From NCBI RefSeq assembly GCF_022513565.1, contig NZ_JAKWBE010000011.1, forward strand, positions 186,001 through 250,000: 64,000 nt of DNA. Reading direction: 5' to 3'. The position numbers and the translations under genes are program-made. Positions 33,007 through 42,299 of the stretch are shown here, in pieces. Below the pieces are notes generated by a model. That model was not told the origin of the DNA, did not search any database, and saw nothing but the letters and a program-made list of their open reading frames with translations. Source of the stretch: Streptomyces gilvus. GTDB taxonomy: Bacteria; Actinomycetota; Actinomycetes; Streptomycetales; Streptomycetaceae. The stretch's first letter is position 1. Each line of letters starts with the position of its first letter.

Positions 33007-34329
33007 TCAGCCGAGCAGGACGACCTCGACCTCGCTGCCGGGTTCGACGGACTCCACGTCCTCGGGTACGACGATCAGCGCGTCGGCGTGCGCGAGGGCC
33101 GCGACCAGGTGCGAACCGGCGCCGCCGACCGGGCTGACGGAGCCGTCGGCGTAGGTGCCCCGCAGGAACTGTCTGCGGCCCTTCGGCGAGGTCAGCGCCT
33201 TGCCGGTGGTGAGCGTGGCCCTGGTGCGCGGCCGGTGGACGTCGTCGAGCCCCATCAGGGTGCGGATCGCGGGGCGGACGAACAGCTCGAAGGAGACGTA
33301 CGACGAGACGGGGTTGCCCGGGAGGGCGAGCAGCGGGACGTGGTCGGGGCCGATGGTGCCGAAGCCCTGGGGTTTGCCGGGCTGCATGGCGAGCTTGCGG
33401 AACTCGACGCCGCCGCCCGCCTCGTCCTCGTCGCCGACGTGGGACAGGGCTTCCTTCACGACGTCGTACGCCCCGACGCTCACACCGCCGGTGGTGACCA
33501 TGAGGTCGGCGCGCACGAGTTGGTCCTCGATGGTGGCGCGCAGGGTCTCGGCGTCGTCGGCGACGGCGCCCACGCGGTAGGCGATGGCGCCGGCGTCGCG
33601 GGCGGCGGCGGTGAGGGCGAAGCTGTTGGAGTCGTAGATCTGGCCGCTGCGCAGTTCCTCGTCGGGCTGGACGAGTTCGCTGCCGGTGGAGACGACGACC
33701 ACGCGCGGGCGCGGGCGCACGCGGACCGTGCCGCGGCCGATGGCGGCGAGCAGGGCGATCTGCGGCGGCCCGAGGACCGTGCCGGCCTCGAGGGCCCGGT
33801 CCCCGGCCTTGACGTCGCTGCCCTTGGCGCGCACGTGTGCGCGTGCCTCGGCGGACCGGTACACGTGCACGTGCCCCTCGGCGCCCTCGGGGCCGAGGCT
33901 GCGGGCGCGCATCCCGGCGACCGGGCCCTCGCCGAGGCCCCCGTCGGTCCATTCGACGGGGACGACGGTCTCGGCGCCGGGCGGCAGCGGGGCGCCGGTC
34001 ATGATGCGGGCGGCCTGGCCCGGGCCCACGTGGAGCAGCTCGGCCTGGCCCGCCGCGACGTCCCCGACGACGTCCAGCACCGCCGGGAACTCCTCGCTCG
34101 CGCCCGCGACATCCGCGACCCGTACCGCGTACCCGTCCATGGAGCTGTTGTCGAACGGCGGCAGTGACAGCGGCACCGTGACGTCCTCGACCAGGACGCA
34201 GCCCTGGGCGTCGAGGAGCTGCAGCTCGATGGGTTCCAGGGGGCGGACGGTGGTGAGGACGTCCTCCAGGTGCTCGTCCACCGACCACAGGTGGTCCGGG
34301 CCGGTGGTGCGGGGCGCGGCGCTGCTCAA
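33007..34329 (-). CDS. moeA: Molybdopterin molybdotransferase MoeA / gephyrin-like Glp
   Basis: 440 aa MoeA. Motifs: FDNSSMDGYAVR, MTGAPLPPGAETVVPVEWT, VVSTGSEL, VTTGGVSVGAYD, ALPGNPVSSYVSFELFVRP. Domain order is linker, MoCF (about 205-350), C-terminal beta domain. It may insert molybdate. Its place between galU and rimJ-sepX is that of Glp, the MoeA paralogue recruited to the corynebacterial divisome, so a division role is as likely as cofactor synthesis. The start is probably TTG at 34329, 5 bp past the galU stop, with a GAGGAG site about 11 bases upstream; an alternative GTG lies about 16 codons in. Confidence 0.9.
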   Translation of the reverse strand: MSSAAPRTTGPDHLWSVDEHLEDVLTTVRPLEPIELQLLDAQGCVLVEDVTVPLSLPPFDNSSMDGYAVRVADVAGASEEFPAVLDVVGDVAAGQAELLHVGPGQAARIMTGAPLPPGAETVVPVEWTDGGLGEGPVAGMRARSLGPEGAEGHVHVYRSAEARAHVRAKGSDVKAGDRALEAGTVLGPPQIALLAAIGRGTVRVRPRPRVVVVSTGSELVQPDEELRSGQIYDSNSFALTAAARDAGAIAYRVGAVADDAETLRATIEDQLVRADLMVTTGGVSVGAYDVVKEALSHVGDEDEAGGGVEFRKLAMQPGKPQGFGTIGPDHVPLLALPGNPVSSYVSFELFVRPAIRTLMGLDDVHRPRTRATLTTGKALTSPKGRRQFLRGTYADGSVSPVGGAGSHLVAALAHADALIVVPEDVESVEPGSEVEVVLLG

Positions 34330-34334
34330 CGTTG

Positions 34335-35237
34335 CTACATCTCCTCGGCTACGTAACTGCGAAGCCAGGTCCGGAAGTCCGGGCCCAGGTCTTCACGTTC
34401 GCATGCGAGTCTGACAATGGCACGCAGATAGTCACCGCGGTCGCCGGTGTCATAGCGGCGGCCCTTGAAGACCACGCCGTGCACCGGGCCGCCGACCTTC
34501 TCGTCCTGCGCGAGCTGCTGGAGGGCGTCGGTGAGCTGGATCTCGCCGCCGCGGCCCGGCTCGGTCTTGCGCAGTATCTCGAAGATGTGCGGGTCGAGGA
34601 CGTAGCGGCCGATGACCGCGTAGTTCGACGGGGCGTCGTCCGGGTCGGGCTTCTCGACCATTCCGGTCACCTTGACGACGTCGCCGTCCTCGGTGGTCTC
34701 CACGGCCGCGCATCCGTAGAGGTGGATCTGCTCCGGCGCGACCTCCAGGAGCGCGATGACGCTGCCGCCGTGCCGCTCCCGCACCTCGACCATGCGCGCG
34801 AGCAGGGGGTCGCGCGGGTCGATGAGGTCGTCGCCGAGCAGGACGGCGAAGGGTTCTTCGCCCACGTGCGGGGCGGCGCACAGCACGGCGTGACCCAGCC
34901 CCTTGGGGTCGCCCTGCCGCACGTAGTGCATGGTGGCCAGGTCGCTGGAGGCCTGGACCTTGGCGAGCCGGCCGGCGTCGCCCTTCTTCTGGAGGGCGGA
35001 CTCCAGCTCGTAGTTGCGGTCGAAGTGGTCCTCGAGCGGGCGCTTGTTGCGGCCGGTGACCATGAGGACGTCGTCGAGGCCCGCGGCCACGGCCTCCTCG
35101 ACCACGTACTGGATCGCGGGCTTGTCGACGACCGGCAGCATCTCCTTGGGAGTGGCCTTGGTGGCCGGCAGGAACCGGGTGCCGAGGCCGGCTGCGGGAA
35201 TGACAGCCTTGGTGATCCTGGGGTGGGACTGAGTCAT
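34335..35237 (-). CDS. galU: UTP-glucose-1-phosphate uridylyltransferase
   Basis: 300 aa nucleotidyltransferase making UDP-glucose for cell-wall and exopolysaccharide synthesis. The N-terminal AVIPAAGLGTRFLPATKATPKEMLPVVDKP is the nucleotide and Lys signature; LGDDLI, VEKP and YDTGDRGDYLRAIV follow the GalU pattern. The ATG is at 35237. It is the first gene of the leftward galU-moeA unit, divergent from the 5-FCL gene. Confidence 0.95.
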   Translation of the reverse strand: MTQSHPRITKAVIPAAGLGTRFLPATKATPKEMLPVVDKPAIQYVVEEAVAAGLDDVLMVTGRNKRPLEDHFDRNYELESALQKKGDAGRLAKVQASSDLATMHYVRQGDPKGLGHAVLCAAPHVGEEPFAVLLGDDLIDPRDPLLARMVEVRERHGGSVIALLEVAPEQIHLYGCAAVETTEDGDVVKVTGMVEKPDPDDAPSNYAVIGRYVLDPHIFEILRKTEPGRGGEIQLTDALQQLAQDEKVGGPVHGVVFKGRRYDTGDRGDYLRAIVRLACEREDLGPDFRTWLRSYVAEEM

Positions 35238-35322
35238 GCCCGCAACCTTATCCGGTGCCTTTGCGGGGAATCCGCGGCTCCGGTTAATTGGCTCTCATAT
35301 GAGCGGATTGGAAGGGTACGGG

Positions 35323-35955
35323 GTGCGATCAGTGAGCCACACCGGACGTTCGGCCGAGCCTGACAAGCGAATGTTGCGGCGAGAGTTCCTCGCGGTGAGA
35401 AACAGGTTGACGGCGGATGACGTGCGAGAGGCCGCCGGGGCGCTCGCCGCCCGCGCCCTCGAGCTGCCCGAACTGGCGCGGGCGCGCACGGTGGCGGCGT
35501 ACGTCTCCGTGGGGAGCGAGCCCGGCACCCTCGCGCTCCTGGACGCGCTGTGCGCGCGGGGCGTGCGGGTCCTGCTCCCGGCGCTGCTGCCGGACAACGA
35601 CCTGGACTGGGGCGCGTACAGCGGCGAGGGCTCCCTGGCGCGGGTCCAACGCGGCGGGAAGATGGCCCTCTTCGAGCCGACCGGCGAGCGTCTCGGCCCG
35701 GACGCCGTGGCCGGAGCCGACGTGGTGCTGTTGCCGGGGCTGGCGGTCGACGCGCGCGGGATGCGGCTGGGGCGCGGCGGAGGGTCGTACGACCGCGTCC
35801 TCGCTCGTCTGGAGGGCGCGGGCGCGCATCCGGCGCTGGTGGTGCTGCTGTACGACTCGGAGGTCGTCGAGCGCGTTCCGGCCGAGGCGCACGACCGGCC
35901 GGTGCACGCCGTGGTGACACCGTCGGGCGTACGCCGCTTCCGCAGCGGCGCGTGA
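35323..35955 (+). CDS. 5-formyltetrahydrofolate cyclo-ligase
   Basis: 210 aa. It converts 5-formyl-THF to 5,10-methenyl-THF with ATP. The family N-terminus KRMLRREFLAVRNRLTADD and the C-terminal ATP/folate site LLPGLAVDARGMRLGRGGGSYDR are clear. Of several in-frame starts (ATG 35299, GTG 35323, GTG 35332), 35323 has the best spacing to GAAGG (35311-35315). The 5-FCL/galU divergent pair is widely conserved in actinobacteria. Confidence 0.9.
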   Translation: MRSVSHTGRSAEPDKRMLRREFLAVRNRLTADDVREAAGALAARALELPELARARTVAAYVSVGSEPGTLALLDALCARGVRVLLPALLPDNDLDWGAYSGEGSLARVQRGGKMALFEPTGERLGPDAVAGADVVLLPGLAVDARGMRLGRGGGSYDRVLARLEGAGAHPALVVLLYDSEVVERVPAEAHDRPVHAVVTPSGVRRFRSGA

Positions 35956-35966
35956 ACCGCCGCGCA

Positions 35967-36012
35967 CACGGAAAGGGGTCCTCCACGCACGCGTGAAGGA
36001 CCCGTTTCCGTG
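35967..36012. terminator. Convergent terminator
   Basis: CACGGAAA-GGGTCCT-CACGC pairs with GCGTG-AGGACCC-TTTCCGTG: a long, nearly perfect stem between the 5-FCL gene and the converging acylase gene. Confidence 0.88.
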
Positions 36013-36034
36013 ACTCACCGCCGGAGGCTCGGCC

Positions 36035-38875
36035 TCATGGCTTCAGCACCAGCGTGTCGCTCGTGTTCTTGTCCACGGCCTTGTCGGAGAAGTTCCAGTC
36101 GAGGAGTTCGCCGTCGGCCCACTTGCCGGTCTGGTCGGTGTAGTGGGCGCTGAAGGCGTGCCCGGAGGCTCCCGTGAGGTTGATCCACTTCGACTTGTCG
36201 AGGTCGTCGAGGTTGACCACCATGCGCATCGACGGGACCCACACGACGCCGTATCCGCCGGCCGCGTTCCACCCGGTGGCGTTGACGGTCGCCTCGCCGC
36301 CGCTGAGCTTCCAGGGGCCGCGGTTGAGGACGTACTTCAGGATGCTGGGGCCGTCGGTGCCGAGGGTCTGGTTCTTCAGGAACAGGCGGTGCAGCCGGCC
36401 CCAGCTCCAGGTGTCGATGTCCTTGCCCAGCTTGGCGGTGAGCTCCCAGCGGGCGTCGATCATGGCGCGCTTGAACAGGTCGTCACGGTTGTTCTGCGCC
36501 CCCGGCCGGGTGAGCGACTTGGGCGTGGTCCACCAGTCGCTCTTCGGGTCGTTCATCAGGTTGCGCACGACCTCGAACCAGCGGTCGCCGCCGTCCGGCT
36601 GCGCCTGGTCGGCGTCGCGCTGGCCGCACTCGCGGACCTTGTTGGTCGCGTCCGCGGGGCCGGTGGTGTTGACCGGGTCGACCCACAGGCACTGGCCCTT
36701 GACGCGCAGTTCCTTGGGCAGCTTGTTGCCGAAGGCGAGCTTGAGGATGTTGCGCCAGACGGCGTTGAAGTAGGCGGCCGCGGCCGAGTCGGCGTCCTGG
36801 GTGTAGTCCCAGCCCTCCAGAAGGTCCTGCGCCTCGCGGACGGCCTTCGCCCCGCTGGTGTCCCTGTCCTTGATGTCGATCTTCAGCAGCTTGGGCACGA
36901 GCAGCTTGGCGATCTCGCTGCTGTTGTCGAGCTGCATCTGGCGCATGTCGTCCGTGGAGATCTTGCCGCCGTCCTTGATCTTCGACTCGATCAGGTCGGT
37001 GATGCGCTGACTGCGGGTGCCGTACCCCCAGTCCGTGGTGAGCGTGTAGGGGTACTTGTCCGGGTCGATCACCGCCTGGTTGGCGGTGACGATGTAGCCG
37101 CGCTTCGGGTTGTACTCGTAGGGCAGCGCCTTCTCGGGGATGAACCCGGTCCACTTGTAGCCGGAGTCCCAGCCCGGCGCGGGGATCGAGCCGTCGTCCT
37201 TCTTCGCGCGCGTGGGGATCTTTCCGGGCAGCGTGTAGCCGATGTTGTCCTTGTCGGCGTAGACCAGGTTCTGCGAGGGCACGTCGAACAGTGCGGCGGC
37301 GGAACGGAAGCCGCTCCAGTTCGAGGCCTTGTCCATGGCGAAGACGGCGTCCATGGAGGTGCCCGGGTCCAGCGCGGTCCAGCGCAACGCGACGCCGTAG
37401 CCGTCGCCGCGGTCGGGTGCGGCGGTGTCGACGGTGGCCTTCTTGCCGACCTTGACGAGCTCGTCGTCCCGGTCGGACAGCAGCGGCATGCCGTCGGCGG
37501 TCTGGCGGACGACGATCTTCTTGGCGGCGCCGCCGGCGACCTTGATGGTCTCCGTGCGGGTCTTGAAGGGCTTCACCGTGCCGTCGTACAGGTAGCCGTC
37601 GCCGGTGAGCTTCTCCAGGTAGAGGTCGGTGACGTCGACGCCGGAGTTGGTCATGCCCCAGGCGATGTCCTGGTTGTGGCCGATGATCACGCCGGGCATG
37701 CCCGCGAAGGTGTAACCGGTGACGTCGTACTGGCACTTGCTGGAGACGGTCCGGCAGTGCAGGCCCATCTGGTACCAGACGGACGGCAGCGAGGCCGACA
37801 GGTGCGGGTCGTTGGCGAGCAGGGGGTGGCCGGTGATGGTGTGGGCCCCGGAGACGACCCACGAGTTGGATCCGATGCCCTGGCCGTTCACGCCAACGGC
37901 GGCGGGAACGTCGTCCAGGACCTTGTAGAGGCCCGAGAGCTGGCCCTGCAGTGCCGAGGACGCCGTCGAGCCGGAAACTCCCGCAGAGCCGCTTGTGGAG
38001 GTTCCGCCGGTCGAGGTTCCGCTGGTGGTCGACGTTCCGCTGGTGGAGGTTCCGCTCGTGGAGGTTCCGCTCGACGACGAGCTGCCGTTCTGGTCGAACG
38101 CCTTGGTGAGGTCGTTGTACTGGCCCTCCTGGACGATCGCCTTGTTGCGGCTGTACGGGTAGTCCGGGTACAGGTCGGCGATCTGCTTGGGGCCGAGGCG
38201 GCTGGTCATCAGGGCGCGGTCGATCTCGTCCTGCATGTTGCCGCGCAGGTCCCAGGCCATCGCCTTCAGCCACGAGAGCGAGTCGACGGGGGTCCACTTC
38301 TGCGGCTTGTAGTCGTTGGTGAAGCCCAGGGCCGCGTACTCGAGGGAGATGTCCTTGCCGTCCTTGCCCCGCAGGTAGGCGTTGACTCCCTTGGCGTAGG
38401 CCCGGAGATACTTCTTCGTGGAGGCCGACAGCTTGGTGTCGTACTCCTGCTGGGCCACCCGGTCCCAGCCCAGGGTGCGCAGGAACTCGTCGTTCTTGAC
38501 CTGGCTCTTGCCGAACATCTCCGACAGGCGCCCGGCGGTCATGTGGCGGCGTACGTCCATCTCGTAGAACCGGTCCTGCGCCTGGACGTAGCCCTGCGCC
38601 ATGAACAGGTCCTCGTCGGAGGAGGCGTAGATCTGCGGAATGCCGTAACCGTCGCGCTTGACGTCCACGGGTCCTGACAGACCGTCGAGTGTTATCGAAC
38701 CCGTCGTCTGCGGGAAGGACGCACGCACGGTGCTGATGGACCAGTACGCCCCGTAGGCAACGCCCGCGATGAGGGCCAAGACCAGTACCAGCACGATGAG
38801 TCGGGCTTTGCGCCCCTTCTTCCTGCCGGACTTGCCGGGCTTGTCACCCGTTGTGGCGGTGATGTTGGGGGGCAT
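36035..38875 (-). CDS. Penicillin acylase family Ntn-hydrolase
   Basis: 946 aa. An N-terminal anchor (about 24-46, ARLIVLVLVLALIAGVAYGAYW) after a basic tail KKGRKAR places it at the outer membrane face. The alpha region (to about 255) and beta region follow the penicillin/acyl-homoserine-lactone acylase plan; processing should expose Ser336 in GIG-SNSWVV as the N-terminal nucleophile. Between them, residues 264-306 are a Ser/Thr/Gly tract of GTSTSG repeats. The ATG at 38875 begins MPPNITATTG; the frame is open upstream without support. Substrates may be acyl amides such as homoserine lactones, beta-lactams or lipopeptides. Confidence 0.93.
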   Translation of the reverse strand: MPPNITATTGDKPGKSGRKKGRKARLIVLVLVLALIAGVAYGAYWSISTVRASFPQTTGSITLDGLSGPVDVKRDGYGIPQIYASSDEDLFMAQGYVQAQDRFYEMDVRRHMTAGRLSEMFGKSQVKNDEFLRTLGWDRVAQQEYDTKLSASTKKYLRAYAKGVNAYLRGKDGKDISLEYAALGFTNDYKPQKWTPVDSLSWLKAMAWDLRGNMQDEIDRALMTSRLGPKQIADLYPDYPYSRNKAIVQEGQYNDLTKAFDQNGSSSSSGTSTSGTSTSGTSTTSGTSTGGTSTSGSAGVSGSTASSALQGQLSGLYKVLDDVPAAVGVNGQGIGSNSWVVSGAHTITGHPLLANDPHLSASLPSVWYQMGLHCRTVSSKCQYDVTGYTFAGMPGVIIGHNQDIAWGMTNSGVDVTDLYLEKLTGDGYLYDGTVKPFKTRTETIKVAGGAAKKIVVRQTADGMPLLSDRDDELVKVGKKATVDTAAPDRGDGYGVALRWTALDPGTSMDAVFAMDKASNWSGFRSAAALFDVPSQNLVYADKDNIGYTLPGKIPTRAKKDDGSIPAPGWDSGYKWTGFIPEKALPYEYNPKRGYIVTANQAVIDPDKYPYTLTTDWGYGTRSQRITDLIESKIKDGGKISTDDMRQMQLDNSSEIAKLLVPKLLKIDIKDRDTSGAKAVREAQDLLEGWDYTQDADSAAAAYFNAVWRNILKLAFGNKLPKELRVKGQCLWVDPVNTTGPADATNKVRECGQRDADQAQPDGGDRWFEVVRNLMNDPKSDWWTTPKSLTRPGAQNNRDDLFKRAMIDARWELTAKLGKDIDTWSWGRLHRLFLKNQTLGTDGPSILKYVLNRGPWKLSGGEATVNATGWNAAGGYGVVWVPSMRMVVNLDDLDKSKWINLTGASGHAFSAHYTDQTGKWADGELLDWNFSDKAVDKNTSDTLVLKP

Positions 38876-39145
38876 CGCTGTCCTTGCTGTCCTAACGCGA
38901 GCGGCAGGCGGGCTGTGACTTTGAATGAGCGCTGGAGCAACCATAGGCGCAGGGCCCTGAGCCCCTTGACGCGGTGTCGGGAACGAGCGCGGGCGGGCGT
39001 TCGATCTTGCCTCGCGGAGCGTCAAGAAATCGTCAAGAGTTAGGTAAGGTAACGAAGTACTTGGATGCGGAGTCCCACGACCTCGTGTCCCATGTACGTG
39101 AGCTCCCACGCGGGATGCGTGTGAGCCAGGGAAAGGGAACGGCCG

Positions 39146-40651
39146 CTGACTGTCCACCACCTCAACCAGCTACTGCTCGTCTGCTCGCTCGTTCTGCTCG
39201 TCGCCGTGGCAGCGGTCCGGATCTCCTCGCGCAGCGGGCTCCCCAGCCTGCTCGTGTACCTGGCCATAGGGATCCTCATGGGCCAGGACGGCATCGGCGA
39301 CATCCGCTTCGACAACGCCGCGCTCACCCAGGTCATCGGATACGCGGCCCTCGTGGTGATCCTGGCCGAGGGCGGTCTCGGCACGAAGTGGAAGGAGATC
39401 CGGCCGGCCCTGCCCGCCGCCTCCGCGCTGGCGCTGGCCGGAGTCGCGGTCAGCGTGGGGGTCACGGCCGCGGCCGCCCACTACCTGGTCGGGCTGGAGT
39501 GGCGGCAGGCCCTCATCATCGGCGCGGTCGTCTCCTCGACGGACGCGGCGGCGGTCTTCTCGGTGCTGCGCAGGATTCCCCTGCCCGCGCGCGTGACGGG
39601 CACGCTGGAGGCCGAGTCCGGCTTCAACGACGCTCCCGTGGTCATCCTGGTGGTGGCGTTCTCCACGGCCGGCCCGGTCGAGCACTGGTACGTGCTGCTG
39701 GGCGAGATAGCTCTCGAACTCGCCATCGGCGCCGCCATCGGTCTCGCGGTGGGCTGGCTCGGATCCTGGGGACTGCGGCACGTGGCACTGCCCGCCTCCG
39801 GCCTCTACCCGATCGCCGTCATGGCGATCGCGGTGACGGCGTACGCCGGAGGCGCCCTGGCGCACGGCAGCGGCTTCCTGGCGGTCTACCTCGCCGCGAT
39901 GATGATGGGCAACGCGAAACTGCCGCACTGGCCCGCCACGCGCGGGTTCGCCGACGGGCTCGGCTGGATCGCCCAGATCGGCATGTTCGTCCTGCTCGGC
40001 CTGCTGGTCACCCCGCACGACCTCGGGGACGACGTCGTGCCCGCCCTCGTCATCGGCCTGGCGCTGACCATGGTCGCGCGCCCGCTGAGCGTCGTGCTGT
40101 GCCTGTCGCCGTTCCGTGTGCCCTGGCAGGAGCAGACGCTGATGTCGTGGGCCGGGCTGCGCGGGGCCGTGCCCATCATCCTGGCGACGATCCCGATGGT
40201 GCAGGGCGTGGACTCCAGCCGCCGCATCTTCAACATCGTCTTCGTGCTCGTCGCCGTCTACACGCTCGTCCAGGGGCCGACCCTGCCGTGGCTGGCCCGC
40301 AAGCTGAACCTCGGCGAGGGCGGCGAGGCGGCGGACCTCGGCATCGAGTCCGCACCTCTGGAGCGGCTGCGCGGGCACCTGCTGTCCGTGGCGATCCCCG
40401 AGGGCTCGAAGATGCACGGCGTCGAGGTCAACGAGCTGCGCCTGCCGGCCGGAGCCGCCGTCACACTCGTCGTCCGCGAAGGAAAATCGTTTGTTCCGAT
40501 GCCGACGACGGTGCTGCGGCGCGGCGACGAACTACTGGTCGTCGCCACGGATCCGGTGCGCGACGCCGCGGAACGGCGGCTGCGCGCCGTGGGCCACGGC
40601 GGCAAGCTGGCCGGGTGGCTGGGGACGAACGGGGCGGGCGCGGGGCGCTGA
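39146..40651 (+). CDS. Monovalent cation/proton antiporter (CPA1, NhaP2/CvrA-like) with TrkA-C domain
   Basis: 501 aa from a CTG start. About twelve helices; the ion-site region reads GAVVSSTDAAAVFSVLR and ESGFNDAPVVILVV, typical of K+/H+ antiporters. A C-terminal TrkA-C (RCK) domain (about 395-475, SVAIPEGSKMHGVEVNELRLPAGAAV) suggests ligand gating. An in-frame stop at 39122 leaves only CTG at 39146 before the conserved TVHHLNQLLLVCSLVLLVAV helix; the first GTG (39206) would cut that helix. AGGG lies 8 bases before the CTG. Confidence 0.85.
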   Translation: MTVHHLNQLLLVCSLVLLVAVAAVRISSRSGLPSLLVYLAIGILMGQDGIGDIRFDNAALTQVIGYAALVVILAEGGLGTKWKEIRPALPAASALALAGVAVSVGVTAAAAHYLVGLEWRQALIIGAVVSSTDAAAVFSVLRRIPLPARVTGTLEAESGFNDAPVVILVVAFSTAGPVEHWYVLLGEIALELAIGAAIGLAVGWLGSWGLRHVALPASGLYPIAVMAIAVTAYAGGALAHGSGFLAVYLAAMMMGNAKLPHWPATRGFADGLGWIAQIGMFVLLGLLVTPHDLGDDVVPALVIGLALTMVARPLSVVLCLSPFRVPWQEQTLMSWAGLRGAVPIILATIPMVQGVDSSRRIFNIVFVLVAVYTLVQGPTLPWLARKLNLGEGGEAADLGIESAPLERLRGHLLSVAIPEGSKMHGVEVNELRLPAGAAVTLVVREGKSFVPMPTTVLRRGDELLVVATDPVRDAAERRLRAVGHGGKLAGWLGTNGAGAGR

Positions 40652-40668
40652 ACGCCCCCCGGGGCGTT
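40651..40668. terminator. Terminator of the antiporter gene
   Basis: AACGCCCC-CC-GGGGCGTT, perfect 8-bp arms, starting at the last base of the stop codon. The remaining gap to 40939 shows no gene; it has a small hairpin CTCTGC/GCAGAG near 40792-40808. Confidence 0.75.
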
Positions 40669-40939
40669 AAGGGCGTGCTTCGTATGGTTCACCCCGGCGC
40701 CAATCGCAGGTGTACGCGCGCGTGGTGCTCGTTTTCACAGGCGGACAAGACGGTGATCCCTGTACGATGAAGGCGCACCCTGATCGAACCAACTCTGCCT
40801 GACGCAGAGCTGGCGCGACCGTATGGCGGCCGGCCCGTCCTTTGCAGTGGACACCGGCATCTACCGCAGTTCCGCGCAAGAGGACAGCTCTCGGCGCCCC
40901 CGCACGGGCGCGCTACCAGGCGGCAGAAAGGCACGGGCC

Positions 40940-42232
40940 GTGGCATCCACGGTCACCACCGAGCCGTCCGGGAACGCGGCGGCGCCGGCCCGCCCCGGGT
41001 ACGGGCAGCTGCTGCGCACCCGCGGCGCCTGGACGTTCTTGCTCCCCGGCTTCGCGGCGCGCCAGCCGTTCGCGATGCTCACCATCTCCATCGTGCTGCT
41101 CGTGCAGCACACCACCGGCTCGTACGGCGCCGCGGGCGCCACCGCGGCCGTCACCGGCGTCTCCATGGCCCTGTTCGCGCCCTACAGCGGCCGGCTCGCC
41201 GACCGCCACGGGCAGCGCGCCGTCCTCGTCCCGGGCGTGCTGCTGCACTCGCTCGCGGGGCTGACGCTGACGGCCCTCGCGCTGGCCCACGCGCCCCTGT
41301 GGGCGCTGTTCGCGGCGGCCGTTCCGACGGGTGCCTCGGTGCCGCAGATCGGCCCGATGGTGCGCGCCCGCTGGGGCATGAAGCTGCAGGACACGCCCCT
41401 GATGACCACCGCGGCCGCCTTCGAGTCCGTCACGGACGAGCTCACCTTCGTGTTCGGTCCCCTGCTGGCCACCGCCCTGTGCACCACCGTGACCCCGGCC
41501 GCGGGTCTGGTGACGGAGGCAGGGCTCACCCTGCTCGGCGGACTGCTGTTCGCGGCGCAGAAGAGCACCCAGCCGGCGACCACCCTCGCCGGGCACGCAC
41601 GCGTGGAGCACGCCTCGGCTCTACGGGTGCCCGGAGTGCGCGTCCTGGTGGTGGCCTTCCTGGGCATCGGCTCCGTCTTCGGCGGCATGCAGGTGTCGCT
41701 GGCCGCGTTCAGCGAGTCGATCGGGGAGCCCGGACTGAACGGCGTGCTGTACGGCGTCTTCGCCGCGGGCAACATGCTCTCCGGCATCGTCTGCGGCGCC
41801 GTCGCGTGGAAGACCGCCCCGCAACGCCGTCTCGTCGTGGGCTACGGCGCGCTCGCCCTGGTGGCCTCCGGCCTGTGGGCCGCGCACTCCCTGTTCGTCC
41901 TGGCCGGCCTCGGCCTGCTGGTCGGCATGTGCGTCGCGCCCGCGCTGATCACCGGTTACACCCTGGTCGAGGGGCTGGTTCCGGCCGGCGCCCGCACCGA
42001 GGCGTTCACCTGGCTGACCGGTGCCGTGGCGCTCGGCCAGGCGGCCGCCGTCACGGTCGCCGGGCAGCTCGAGGACCGCTTCTGGGACGGAGCGGGGTTC
42101 CTGGTGCCGATGGCCGGTACAGTGCTCGCGCTGGCGACCCTCCTGGCACTGCGGTCCAGGCTCTCGGCGCACCCCCGCGGCCGGACCGTCGCACGTGGCG
42201 TCGGTCACCGCGTGCCGGTGACGGTGGACTGA
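40940..42232 (+). CDS. MFS transporter
   Basis: 430 aa, about twelve helices. MFS loop 2-3 motif reads YSGRLADRHGQR. Codon 1 is the GTG at 40940 (AAAGG 9 bases upstream); the frame extends to 40823 without support. The pattern ALFAAAVPTGASVPQIGPMVRARW with TDELTFVFGPLLATAL is common in uncharacterised actinobacterial carriers. Substrate unknown. Stands alone between the antiporter and fmdB. Confidence 0.88.
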   Translation: MASTVTTEPSGNAAAPARPGYGQLLRTRGAWTFLLPGFAARQPFAMLTISIVLLVQHTTGSYGAAGATAAVTGVSMALFAPYSGRLADRHGQRAVLVPGVLLHSLAGLTLTALALAHAPLWALFAAAVPTGASVPQIGPMVRARWGMKLQDTPLMTTAAAFESVTDELTFVFGPLLATALCTTVTPAAGLVTEAGLTLLGGLLFAAQKSTQPATTLAGHARVEHASALRVPGVRVLVVAFLGIGSVFGGMQVSLAAFSESIGEPGLNGVLYGVFAAGNMLSGIVCGAVAWKTAPQRRLVVGYGALALVASGLWAAHSLFVLAGLGLLVGMCVAPALITGYTLVEGLVPAGARTEAFTWLTGAVALGQAAAVTVAGQLEDRFWDGAGFLVPMAGTVLALATLLALRSRLSAHPRGRTVARGVGHRVPVTVD

Positions 42233-42299
42233 TCCTCAGGAATACGTCACTATGGACCCTCGTTAGCACTCATTGAGTGAGAGTGCCAGGAGGAAGACA

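Noticed and set aside
36143..38677. 844-codon plus-strand frame opposite the acylase gene
   Set aside because: Shadow of a gene with signal anchor and SNSW nucleophile; composition is Val/Gly/Asp-rich and featureless.
39040..39056. Iron-box-like TTAGGTAAGGTAACGAA upstream of the antiporter
   Set aside because: Only the left half resembles the DmdR1 iron box; the inverted right half is missing.
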